Positions 23,282-31,109 of a stretch of DNA of 64,000 bases are shown here, one piece after another (within the stretch, counting starts at the first letter, position 1; each line of letters opens with the position of its first letter). The DNA comes from Rufibacter sp. LB8 (GTDB lineage Bacteria > Bacteroidota > Bacteroidia > Cytophagales > Hymenobacteraceae), in the NCBI RefSeq assembly GCF_014876185.1, contig NZ_JADALJ010000001.1, forward strand, positions 3,577,501 through 3,641,500, written 5' to 3'. Under the pieces are notes generated by a model, which did no database searches, was not told where the DNA came from, and saw only the letters and a list, made by a program, of their open reading frames with translations. Made by a program: the position numbers and the translations under genes.

Positions 23282-24532
23282 ATGGACAGAGAAATACCCC
23301 AAGCCCAGCTACAGAAATCCCAGCGCCGCCGGTGGTGGCAGGGTGGGTTGGCCGTGGTAGCCGTGTTGCTGGCGGTGCTGGCGTTCCGGTCGGTGCTGAA
23401 GACCAGCGTGCCGGTGTCTGAGCTAAGAATAGGTACCGTGGAAGTGGGCGCCGTGGAGGCATCCATTACGGCCACGGGCGTAGTAGTGCCGGAGAAAGAG
23501 GAAGTCATCACCAGTCCTATTCAAGCCAAAATTGAGCGCGTGCTCCACACCCCCGGCGATCAAGTCACCGCCAACGAACCCTTGTTGCAATTAGACAAAC
23601 AGCTTTCCCAAACGGCCTTTGATAAACTCCGCGACGAGCAGCAACTCAAGCAGAATAAAACCGCCGAGGTGCGGAATAGCCTCCAGAAAAATGTAAACCA
23701 ACTGCGCTCCCGCTACGCCGTGCAGGAAGTACGTGTGAAAAGCCTGCAAGCCGCCCTGGCAGATGAACAGTATTTGCTTTCCATTGGCGGCGGCACCCAG
23801 GAAAACGTGAAGAAAGCCGAACTGGACCTGAAAGTAGCCCGCCTGGAATCGGAACAGCTGCAGCGCCAGATTCAAGACGAAAAAGCCACCGCCAACATAG
23901 GTATGAAAGCCGTGGGCTTTGAACTGGAAATGCAGAACCGCGACATCAACCAACTGCAACGTCAACTAGCCCAAGCCGACATCAAAGCGACCCGCGCCGG
24001 CGTGGTGACCTGGGTGAACGAAGAAGTAGGCGCCACCGTGAACGCCGGCGATCCCGTCGCCCGCGTAGCGGATTTAAGCAGCTTCAAAATAAAGGCCACC
24101 ATCTCAGATGCCTACGCAGAACAAGTAAAGCCCGGCGGGCAAATAACAGTCCGCATCAACAACACAGATTTGCGCGGCGAAGTGGCCAACGTACAGCCCA
24201 AGGTAGAGAACGGCATCATTACGTTTTATGTGCGGCTGCAGGAGAAAAACCACCAGGCCTTACGGTCTAATTTACGGGTGGAAGTGTTCGTGCTCACTGA
24301 TTTCAAACCCAACGTGCTGCGCGTGAAAAACGGTCCGTTCTTCACTGGGGCCACAGAACAGGCGGTTTTTGTGGTGCAAGGAACCAAAGCCGTGCGCAGA
24401 ATGCTCAAGACCGGAGCCAGCAACCTGGACTTTGTGGAACTGCAGGGCGACATAGCCGCCGGGGAGAAAATCATCCTCTCCAACACTAAGGAATACGTGC
24501 ACCTCCAGGAACTGACCCTCACCCAAGATTAA
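23282..24532 (+). CDS. HlyD/RND-type efflux periplasmic adaptor
   Basis: This adaptor of about 416 residues (membrane fusion protein) links an inner-membrane ABC pump to an outer-membrane TolC channel. It shows an N-terminal membrane anchor (GGLAVVAVLLAVLAFRSVL), a lipoyl half (PIQAKIERVLHTPGDQVTAN), a long coiled-coil hairpin (about 115-230; LEMQNRDINQLQRQLAQADI), the second lipoyl half (ATRAGVVTWVNEEVGATVNA) and beta-barrel and membrane-proximal parts. I use the ATG at 23282 (MDREIP) and not the TTG at 23252, because the latter would lie inside the predicted sigma-54 promoter. First gene of the efflux locus; TolC follows after 11 bp. Confidence 0.9.
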   Translation: MDREIPQAQLQKSQRRRWWQGGLAVVAVLLAVLAFRSVLKTSVPVSELRIGTVEVGAVEASITATGVVVPEKEEVITSPIQAKIERVLHTPGDQVTANEPLLQLDKQLSQTAFDKLRDEQQLKQNKTAEVRNSLQKNVNQLRSRYAVQEVRVKSLQAALADEQYLLSIGGGTQENVKKAELDLKVARLESEQLQRQIQDEKATANIGMKAVGFELEMQNRDINQLQRQLAQADIKATRAGVVTWVNEEVGATVNAGDPVARVADLSSFKIKATISDAYAEQVKPGGQITVRINNTDLRGEVANVQPKVENGIITFYVRLQEKNHQALRSNLRVEVFVLTDFKPNVLRVKNGPFFTGATEQAVFVVQGTKAVRRMLKTGASNLDFVELQGDIAAGEKIILSNTKEYVHLQELTLTQD

Positions 24533-24543
24533 GCCCGGAAACC

Positions 24544-26019
24544 ATGAAAAAGACTCTATTATATATAGTGCTGGCCTCGGTGCTTTTTATGGGGGAAACC
24601 CAGGCGCAACAAACTGCCACAGACGCATTGTTGGCCCGCAGGTTAACGCTCCAGGAAACCATTGATTTGGCCCTGGGTTCCTCCATTGCCAGCAAGCAGG
24701 CCGCCACCAACAAAACCAGCAGTTACTGGCAGTACCGCACGTTCAAAGCCGACTACAAACCGCAAGTCACGCTCAGCGGCACCTTGCCAGATTTCTCCCG
24801 CAGCATTATTCCCGTGATTCAGCCCGATGGCACCACAGATTTCAGGGCGGTGTCTTTGAGTAATTCAGATGTGGGCGTGTCCATTAGTCAGGCGGTGGGG
24901 TTAACGGGTGGGCAGCTGTTCCTCACTTCGCAGAGCCAGCGGTTTGATGATTTCAACCAGGGCATTCGGCGCTACAACAGTTTTCCGGCCATCATCGGGT
25001 TCAGGCAGCCCATCTTTGGGTACAACGCTCTGGCCTGGAACCGGAAAGTAGAACCGCTCCGCTTTCAGGAGTCTGAGCGGCAGTTCCTGGAAGACCGTGA
25101 GACCATTGCTACGGTTGCTACCCAGCGCTTTTTTGATGTGTTATTGGAGCAGGTGAATTACGAGATGGCCACCAAGAACGTGGAAAACAACCAGGCCCTG
25201 TTCAAGATTGCCGAAGAAAAACATAGGTTGGGCCGCCTCTCCCGGAACGAGCTGCTGCAACTGAAACTGAGTTTGATGAACGCCCAGATGGCCAAGGCCC
25301 AGGCTTCTACTGAACTCAAAACCGTGGCCATGCAGTTCGCTGCTTACGTGGGCTTGCCCAAAGGCGAAAAAGTGGCCGTGCAATCGCCCACCGTGGTGCC
25401 AGAATTACAAGTTGAAGAACAAGTAGCCCTGGAACAAGCCCAACGTAACCGCAAAGAACGCTTTCAATTTGAACGCAAAGTGCTGCAAGCCCAACAGCAA
25501 GTAGCTGAGGCGAAAGGCAAAGGCGGGTTCAACGCAGATCTGTACGCCACCTTCGGGTTGACCAAAAGCGCCAGCAACTTCTCTGAAAGCTACGCCCGTC
25601 CTGAGAACCAACAGCAAGTGATCCTGGGGTTCAGCGTACCCCTGGTAGATTGGGGCCGCCAGAAAGCCAGCGTGAAAACCGCCCAGGCCAACCTGCAACT
25701 CACCCAATACACGGTAGAACAGGAACAGACCGCCTTCGAGCAAAGTGTCTACACCCAGGTAAACCAGATTGAATTACTCAAGGCGCGGCTGCAACTCACC
25801 TCGTCGGCTGATTCCATTGCCCAGGAACGCTATGACATTACCAAGGCCACGTTTCTGGTGGGGCGCATCAGCATCACAGACCTGAATATTGCTTTGCAAG
25901 AAAAAGACCAGGCCCGCCGTGCCTACATCACCGCCCTGCAAGATTACTGGATTGCCTACTACCGCCTTCGAGCGCTTACTTTATATGATTTTGAGCTAGG
26001 TAAAAGCCTCACCCCCTAA
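24544..26019 (+). CDS. TolC family outer membrane efflux protein
   Basis: This 491-residue protein has a signal peptide (MKKTLLYIVLASVLFMGETQ then AQ) and the two repeated helical halves of the TolC family, visible as LSRNELLQLKLSLMNAQMAK and ITKATFLVGRISITDLNIAL with a long coiled coil between. It forms the outer-membrane duct of the pump. The final residues (SLTP and stop) come from a family D repeat that begins at about 26006, so the C-terminus and stop codon appear to have been supplied by the repeat. Confidence 0.92.
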   Translation: MKKTLLYIVLASVLFMGETQAQQTATDALLARRLTLQETIDLALGSSIASKQAATNKTSSYWQYRTFKADYKPQVTLSGTLPDFSRSIIPVIQPDGTTDFRAVSLSNSDVGVSISQAVGLTGGQLFLTSQSQRFDDFNQGIRRYNSFPAIIGFRQPIFGYNALAWNRKVEPLRFQESERQFLEDRETIATVATQRFFDVLLEQVNYEMATKNVENNQALFKIAEEKHRLGRLSRNELLQLKLSLMNAQMAKAQASTELKTVAMQFAAYVGLPKGEKVAVQSPTVVPELQVEEQVALEQAQRNRKERFQFERKVLQAQQQVAEAKGKGGFNADLYATFGLTKSASNFSESYARPENQQQVILGFSVPLVDWGRQKASVKTAQANLQLTQYTVEQEQTAFEQSVYTQVNQIELLKARLQLTSSADSIAQERYDITKATFLVGRISITDLNIALQEKDQARRAYITALQDYWIAYYRLRALTLYDFELGKSLTP

Positions 26020-26042
26020 CCCCCTCTCCAGCTGAGAGGGGG
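26006..26042. repeat. GC-rich repeat, family D copy 2
   Basis: AAGCCTCACCCCCTAACCCC then CTCTCCAGCTGAGAGGGGG. Its first 14 bases encode the last residues and TAA stop of the TolC gene. It could act as a weak terminator (CCCCCTCTC / GAGAGGGGG-like stem). Confidence 0.75.
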
Positions 26043-26054
26043 AACCCGGCAGAT

Positions 26055-26094
26055 GCGTTTTCGGCTCCATTTCCGGAAATGAAGCCGAAAACGG
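26055..26094. repeat. Family R palindrome, copy R14
   Basis: GCGTTTTCGGCTCCATTT, CCGG, AAATGAAGCCGAAAACGG. The loop TTTCCGGAAA is itself self-complementary, so this copy has no orientation. It lies between TolC and the ABC ATPase gene. Confidence 0.9.
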
Positions 26095-26104
26095 AAATAT
26101 GATT

Positions 26105-26142
26105 ACGCATTTCGTCCCCCTTTGAAGGGGGTAGGGGGATGA
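26105..26142. repeat. GC-rich repeat, family C copy 3
   Basis: ACGCATTTCGTCCCCCTTTG then AAGGGGGTAGGGGGATGA. It is in the opposite orientation to copy 4 at 26231, giving another facing pair. Confidence 0.8.
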
Positions 26143-26230
26143 CAAGGACAGCTGAAGTAACATGAAAATCACTTTGAAACGATCATGAAATGATTCTTTT
26201 AAATTACACTATCAGCACGAGTAAAACATA

Positions 26231-26257
26231 CCTCTACCCCCTTCAAAGAGGGACGAA
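26231..26257. repeat. GC-rich repeat, family C copy 4
   Basis: CCTCTACCCCCTTCAAAGAG then GGACGAAG. It is partly degenerate and inverted relative to copy 3. Between here and the ATPase start lies a short direct repeat, TAGCACAT (about 26268 and 26283). Confidence 0.7.
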
Positions 26258-26296
26258 GAAGAGAAATAGCACATTAAAATATTAGCACATCAGACT

Positions 26297-26989
26297 ATGA
26301 TCCAGTTACAAGACATTGAAAAAGTCTACCGCACCAAGACCATTGAGACGGTAGCCCTCCACCGCGTGAATTTGCACGTGGAACGCGGCGAGTTTGTGTC
26401 CATCATGGGGCCTTCGGGCTGCGGGAAATCTACGCTGCTCAACATCATGGGCTTGCTGGATGAACCCAGTTCCGGTCAGGTGATCATTGACGGACAACTT
26501 GTGAAAAACCATTCAGACCGCCAGCTGGCCAAACTTCGGAATGAAAAGATTGGGTTTGTGTTCCAGAGTTACCATCTGATCAATGACCTGAGCGTGGTAG
26601 ACAACGTGGAGTTGCCCTTGCTCTACCGCAACGTGTCGGGGAGTGAGCGGCGCAAGCGGGCGTTGGCAGCGCTGGAGAAAGTAGGCCTGAGCGCCCGCAC
26701 CAAACATTTTCCCAATCAACTTTCGGGTGGGCAGCGGCAACGGGTGGCCATTGCCAGAGCGTTGGCCGGAAACCCCGAGATTATTCTAGCCGATGAACCT
26801 ACCGGCAACCTGGACAGTGTGATGGGCGAGGAAATCATGGACATTCTGCTCCGTCTGAACCAAGAGGAAGGCACCACCATAGTGATGGTGACCCATGACG
26901 AGCACATGGCTCTCAAGACCAACCGCCTGATTAGGTTCTTTGACGGGCAGCAGGTGGCAGACTCACACGTGTTAGAAGCGCAGATTTAA
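26297..26989 (+). CDS. ABC transporter ATPase, MacB/LolD type
   Basis: This 230-residue ATPase energises the efflux pump. Walker A is GPSGCGKST near residue 38, the Q-loop lies in IGFVFQSYHLINDLSVVDN, the signature is LSGGQRQRVAIARAL near 141, Walker B is IILADEPTGNLDS near 161, and the H-loop is in MVTHDEHMA near 195. It resembles LolD/MacB ATPases that serve mechanotransmission pumps. It lies 10 bp upstream of the first permease and 277 bp downstream of TolC; that gap is filled with repeats C, D and R. Confidence 0.94.
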   Translation: MIQLQDIEKVYRTKTIETVALHRVNLHVERGEFVSIMGPSGCGKSTLLNIMGLLDEPSSGQVIIDGQLVKNHSDRQLAKLRNEKIGFVFQSYHLINDLSVVDNVELPLLYRNVSGSERRKRALAALEKVGLSARTKHFPNQLSGGQRQRVAIARALAGNPEIILADEPTGNLDSVMGEEIMDILLRLNQEEGTTIVMVTHDEHMALKTNRLIRFFDGQQVADSHVLEAQI

Positions 26990-26999
26990 CCCCACGGCC

Positions 27000-28241
27000 A
27001 TGCTTAAGAATTACATAAAAATTGCCTGGGCGGTACTGCAACGCCGAAAGTTCTTCACCTTCATCAGTTTGTTTGGCATCAGTTTTACCTTGATGGTGCT
27101 CATGGTGGTGACCTCGTTGTTTGACCACGTGTTTGGTCCCCAGATGCCGGAGCGCGAAACCGACCGCCTGCTGTTTGTGAACATGCTCAAAGAGGAAACC
27201 AAGGAAGGTTATAGCAGCAGCGGCCCGCCCAGTTATTACTTTCTGGACCGCTACGTGAAAAAGCTGGAAACCCCCGAGAAAGTCTCCATCAACTCAGTAT
27301 TCATAACGGTCAACAGCTACGTGAACAACAAGAAACTGGCCCTGGACCTCAAGCACACAGACCAGACGTTCTGGGAGATTCTGGATTTTGAATTTCTGGA
27401 AGGTAGGGCTATCAGTCAGCAGGAAGTGGAAAACTCCAGTCATGTGGCCGTGATCAACCAGCATACCCGCACCCAGTACTTCGGGGCGAAGGAGGCTTTG
27501 GGGCAACCCATTGAGGTGAACCAGGTGAAATACAAGGTAATAGGCGTGGTGAAAGACGTGTCTGTGCTGAGGCTCAACTCTTATGCAGATGTGTGGGTGC
27601 CCATTACTCTTAAGCGCAATGAATTCAAGGGGCCTAGCCTGCGAGGGTCTTTCTTCGCCATTCTGCAGGCTAAAAAAGGAGGAAGCCTCACGGAGATGAA
27701 AGAAGAATACGCCCGCATGATGACGCAGGTAGAGCCCTCCAACCCAAAAGAAAAAGCCAGCCTGTACTCTTTCCCAGACACTATTCTGGAAACCTTCGCG
27801 CGTACGTTATTGGGTAAGGGCAAAGATTCAAATGTGGCTATGTTTTACAGCCTGATTTCCCTGGCGGCGTTCTTGTTCATGCTCTTACCCACCATCAATC
27901 TGGTGAACATCAACATCAGCCGTATTCTGGAGCGCTCCTCAGAGATTGGGGTGAGAAAAGCGTTTGGGGCCTCGTCTTGGGTCATTATTGGCCAGTTTGT
28001 GGTGGAGAACGTATTCTTGACCTTGCTGGGCGGAGTGCTGGGTTTTCTGTTAGCGGCCGGCGCGCTGGCGCTCATCAATGACAGCGGTGTGATTGTGTAC
28101 GCAGACCTGGGGCTCAACCTGCGGGTGTTTGCCTGGGGCTTGCTGCTGTGCCTGGTGTTCGGTTTGATTTCTGGGGTGTACCCCGCGTTTAAAATGTCAC
28201 GTCTGCACGCGGTGCAGGCCTTGAAAGGAGGGTCCAAATAA
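27000..28241 (+). CDS. MacB-like ABC transporter permease 1
   Basis: This 413-residue permease has the MacB/FtsX plan: N-terminal helix near residues 20-40, a large periplasmic domain (about 45-280) and three C-terminal helices (SLISLAAFLFMLLPTINLVN, VENVFLTLLGGVLGFLLAAG, VFAWGLLLCLVFGLISGVYP). The RSSEIGVRKAFGASSW segment is the typical cytoplasmic coupling loop. It works with the ATPase just upstream and a second permease whose ATG overlaps this stop by one base. Confidence 0.92.
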   Translation: MLKNYIKIAWAVLQRRKFFTFISLFGISFTLMVLMVVTSLFDHVFGPQMPERETDRLLFVNMLKEETKEGYSSSGPPSYYFLDRYVKKLETPEKVSINSVFITVNSYVNNKKLALDLKHTDQTFWEILDFEFLEGRAISQQEVENSSHVAVINQHTRTQYFGAKEALGQPIEVNQVKYKVIGVVKDVSVLRLNSYADVWVPITLKRNEFKGPSLRGSFFAILQAKKGGSLTEMKEEYARMMTQVEPSNPKEKASLYSFPDTILETFARTLLGKGKDSNVAMFYSLISLAAFLFMLLPTINLVNINISRILERSSEIGVRKAFGASSWVIIGQFVVENVFLTLLGGVLGFLLAAGALALINDSGVIVYADLGLNLRVFAWGLLLCLVFGLISGVYPAFKMSRLHAVQALKGGSK

Positions 28242-29422
28242 TGTTACGCCATCTGTTTACCTTGATCTGGAACCGGAAGAAAAGCAACTTCCTGTTGATC
28301 TCTGAGATTTTCTTCTCGTTCCTGGTGCTGTTCGGAGTGCTGAGCTTCGGGCTGTACAATTACCACAACTACACCAAGCCGTTGGGGTTCGCCTATGATA
28401 ATGTGTGGAGCCTGTCACTTAGGTCTGCCTCAGACTCCATGGCGCAGAACCTGCTGGTGCAAGACCAGCTGATGCAGCGGGTGCGGAGTTTTCCGGAGGT
28501 GGAGCACGCAGCTTTCTCCAGTGACAATACGCCGTTCTCTTTCTCCACCATGAACAGTCCGCTGTCTTACGGAAACGTGAAAAACCTGCACGCCAACATG
28601 TATGAAGTGGAGGACAACTACAAAGAGGTCTTTCAGCTGGACGTACCACAAGGGCGATGGTTTGGGCCACAGGATAAGACCTCCTTGCATCAACCCATTG
28701 TGATTAACAGAATGTTGAAGGAACAGTTGTTTGGTAAGGAAGAAGCGCTGGGCAAATTGCTGCCGGTTGATTCCAGCCACTACCAGGTGGTGGGCGTGGC
28801 GGATTACTTTAGGGCGGGTAGTGAATATGGCGCAGAAGAGCCCGCATTTTTTACCCGTATCAATAGAGAAACAACAGAGGAGCCACGCACGTGGGGAAAT
28901 CTGCTGTTGCGCCTGAAGCCCGGTACCGGCGTGGCGTTTGAAGCTAAAATGATGAAAGAACTGGGCAGCATTGCCAAAGGCTGGACCATGGAAGTGACTA
29001 CGCTGGAGAAAATGCGCCAGAATAAATCTAAGATGACGCTGGTGCCGTTGCTGGCCTTGGGGTTGGTCTGCGGATTTCTGGTGTTCAATGTTGCGCTGGG
29101 TTTGTTTGGCGTGCTCTGGTACAACATCAACCGCCGCTACTCAGAGATTGGGTTGCGCCGCGCCATTGGAGCTTCTTCGGGCCAGATCAGAAACCAGTTT
29201 GTGGGCGAAGTGCTGGTGATTGCCACCTTCGGGTTGTTACTGGGCTTGTTGTTGGCCGTGCAGTTCCCGTTGCTAGATGTGTTTCAATTGTCGCCGGTCA
29301 TTTACTGGCAGAGCATTGGCTTGGCCGCCGTCTTGATATTTCTGCTGGCCGCGGTCTGCGCGTTGTACCCCAGCCAGCAAGCCGCCAAAATATATCCGGC
29401 GGTGGCGCTGCATGAAGAGTAA
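28241..29422 (+). CDS. MacB-like ABC transporter permease 2
   Basis: This 393-residue paralogue of the preceding permease has the same topology: an N-terminal helix (LISEIFFSFLVLFGVLSF), a periplasmic MacB-like domain, and three C-terminal helices with NRRYSEIGLRRAIGASSGQI as coupling loop. Two different permeases imply a heterodimeric pump. The start overlaps the upstream stop (TAATG). A family D repeat begins at the base after the stop codon. Confidence 0.92.
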   Translation: MLRHLFTLIWNRKKSNFLLISEIFFSFLVLFGVLSFGLYNYHNYTKPLGFAYDNVWSLSLRSASDSMAQNLLVQDQLMQRVRSFPEVEHAAFSSDNTPFSFSTMNSPLSYGNVKNLHANMYEVEDNYKEVFQLDVPQGRWFGPQDKTSLHQPIVINRMLKEQLFGKEEALGKLLPVDSSHYQVVGVADYFRAGSEYGAEEPAFFTRINRETTEEPRTWGNLLLRLKPGTGVAFEAKMMKELGSIAKGWTMEVTTLEKMRQNKSKMTLVPLLALGLVCGFLVFNVALGLFGVLWYNINRRYSEIGLRRAIGASSGQIRNQFVGEVLVIATFGLLLGLLLAVQFPLLDVFQLSPVIYWQSIGLAAVLIFLLAAVCALYPSQQAAKIYPAVALHEE

Positions 29423-29461
29423 TGCCCCACCCCAACCCCTCCCCAACGGAGAGGGGCTTTC
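29423..29461 (+). terminator. Family D copy 3, terminator-like
   Basis: CCCCACCCCAACCCCTCCCC, AAC, GGAGAGGGGCTTTCTTT. The CCCCTCC / GGAGAGGGG stem plus T-rich tail suits partial termination after the permease genes. It is the inverted partner of copy 4 at 29630. Confidence 0.6.
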
Positions 29462-29469
29462 TTTAGATT

Positions 29470-29509
29470 GCGTTTTCGGGCTCGTTTTCAGAAATGGGCC
29501 CGGAAACGC
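29470..29509. repeat. Family R palindrome, copy R15
   Basis: GCGTTTTCGGGCTCGTTT, TCAG, AAATGGGCCCGGAAACGC. It lies between the facing family D copies. No gene is visible in 29423-29726. Confidence 0.9.
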
Positions 29510-29577
29510 ATTTCTTTCACCTACAATAAACTGGCCTGAGTCTCCAGACTCGCACAAGGTATTGTCAGACATTTGAA

Positions 29578-29619
29578 TTTCCGTTTTTGGCTTCGTTTTC
29601 AGAATTGAGCCCGAAAACG
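29578..29619. repeat. Family R palindrome, copy R16
   Basis: TTTCCGTTTTTGGCTTCGTTT, TCAG, AATTGAGCCCGAAAACG. Second family R copy within the D3/D4 bracket, in the same loop orientation as R15. Confidence 0.88.
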
Positions 29620-29629
29620 CCTTTCCTGA

Positions 29630-29672
29630 TAGCCCCTCTCCCTTGGGGAGGGGTTGGGGTGGGGCTAAAAAG
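29630..29672. repeat. GC-rich repeat, family D copy 4
   Basis: AGCCCCTCTCCCTTGGGGAG then GGGTTGGGGTGGGGCTAAA. Inverted relative to copy 3, closing the bracket D-R-R-D ahead of the response-regulator gene. Confidence 0.8.
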
Positions 29673-29726
29673 GCTTCGGCCATTTGCCCGAAAAAAGGTA
29701 ACTTCCATCCTCGTACCAACACCACC

Positions 29727-31109
29727 ATGATTTTAATTATTGACGATGACCTGGCCGTGCGGGCCTCCCTGAGCTTGCTCCTGAAACAGGCCGGCTACAC
29801 CACCGCCCAAGCCGACAGTCCCGAGGAAGCGCTGGCCGTCGTGCGCCGGCAGGTGCCGCAGTTGGTGCTTCTGGACATGAATTTCTCCATCAATACCACC
29901 GGTGAAGACGGCTTGCAACTGCTCGGGCAACTTAAGAAAGCGCACCCAACGCTACCGGTCATTTTGATTACGGGCTGGGGCTCCATCAACCTGGCCGTAG
30001 ACGGCATTAAAGGCGGCGCCGCTGATTTCATCACCAAGCCCTGGAGCAATGATTACCTGCTGCAGGCGGTGAAGACTGCGTTGGACCTGGCCAAAACGCC
30101 GGTAGAGAAAAAACTTGGCAAACTCAGCCGCCCGCAACTAGACACCGAGTACGATTTCTCCATGATCGTGGGCGAAGACCCAGGCTTGCTGCAGGTGCTG
30201 CGCAACGTGGGCCAAATCAGCGCCACAGACGCATCAGTGTTGATTGAAGGCGACAGCGGCACGGGCAAAGAACTGATTGCCGAAGCCATCCATAAAAACA
30301 GCCACCGCAAGAAAGCGCCGTTTGTGAAGGTAAACCTGGGCGGCATTTCGGGGAGTTTGTTTGAGAGCGAGATGTTCGGGCACCGGCGCGGCGCGTTCAC
30401 AGACGCCAAAGCCGACCGCGTAGGTCGGTTTGAGATGGCCAACAAAGGCACTATTTTCCTGGACGAGATTGGCGAACTGGACATGGCAAGCCAGGTGAAA
30501 CTCCTGCGCGTGCTCCAGGATCGCACCTATGAAGTATTGGGCGACAGCCGCTCGCGCAGCTTAGATATCAGGGTTATTTGCGCCACCAATCGCAACCTGC
30601 AGGAAATGGTGCACGAAGGGAAATTCCGCGAAGACTTATATTATAGAATCAACCTGATCACCGTCAAACTGCCCGCGCTGCGTGAGCGGCCTCAAGACAT
30701 TCCGTTGCTGGTGCAGCACTTCGTGAACAACCTCAAGAAAACCTACCACAAACAGGAACTGCAGGTGAGCAGCAAAGCCTTGAAATGGCTACGGGAACAG
30801 CCGCTGCCCGGCAACATCAGGGAACTGAAAAACCTGGTGGAGCGCACCGTGCTGGTGTCTGGCAAAAGCCTGCTAGATGTGGAGGATTTTCAGACGCACC
30901 TGCAGGGCAGCACGCGTAAGCTGGATGAAAAACTGTTGCCCAGCGTGGGCGCCATGACCTTAGATGAACTGGAGGCCAACATGATCAAAAAGTCCATGGC
31001 CTATTACCAGAACAACGTGAGCAAGGTGGCCAAAGCCCTGGGCGTGAGCCGCGGCTCTCTGTACCGACGGCTGGAAAAATTCAACATTCCGTATGACGCT
31101 GCGGAGTAA
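29727..31109 (+). CDS. Sigma-54-dependent response regulator (NtrC family)
   Basis: The product has 460 residues from the ATG at 29727. A receiver domain (phospho-acceptor Asp50 in LVLLDMNFSI), an AAA+ domain with Walker A EGDSGTGKEL near residue 170 and Walker B GTIFLDEIGELD near 240, and a C-terminal Fis-type helix-turn-helix (NVSKVAKALGVSRGSLYRRL). The sigma-54 contact loop reads GAFTDA and not GAFTGA, a variant to note. It pairs with the overlapping histidine kinase and should activate the sigma-54 promoter at 23241 through the paired CCATAACTGGA sites. An upstream in-frame ATG at 29643 would begin inside repeat D4 and is rejected. Confidence 0.93.
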   Translation: MILIIDDDLAVRASLSLLLKQAGYTTAQADSPEEALAVVRRQVPQLVLLDMNFSINTTGEDGLQLLGQLKKAHPTLPVILITGWGSINLAVDGIKGGAADFITKPWSNDYLLQAVKTALDLAKTPVEKKLGKLSRPQLDTEYDFSMIVGEDPGLLQVLRNVGQISATDASVLIEGDSGTGKELIAEAIHKNSHRKKAPFVKVNLGGISGSLFESEMFGHRRGAFTDAKADRVGRFEMANKGTIFLDEIGELDMASQVKLLRVLQDRTYEVLGDSRSRSLDIRVICATNRNLQEMVHEGKFREDLYYRINLITVKLPALRERPQDIPLLVQHFVNNLKKTYHKQELQVSSKALKWLREQPLPGNIRELKNLVERTVLVSGKSLLDVEDFQTHLQGSTRKLDEKLLPSVGAMTLDELEANMIKKSMAYYQNNVSKVAKALGVSRGSLYRRLEKFNIPYDAAE

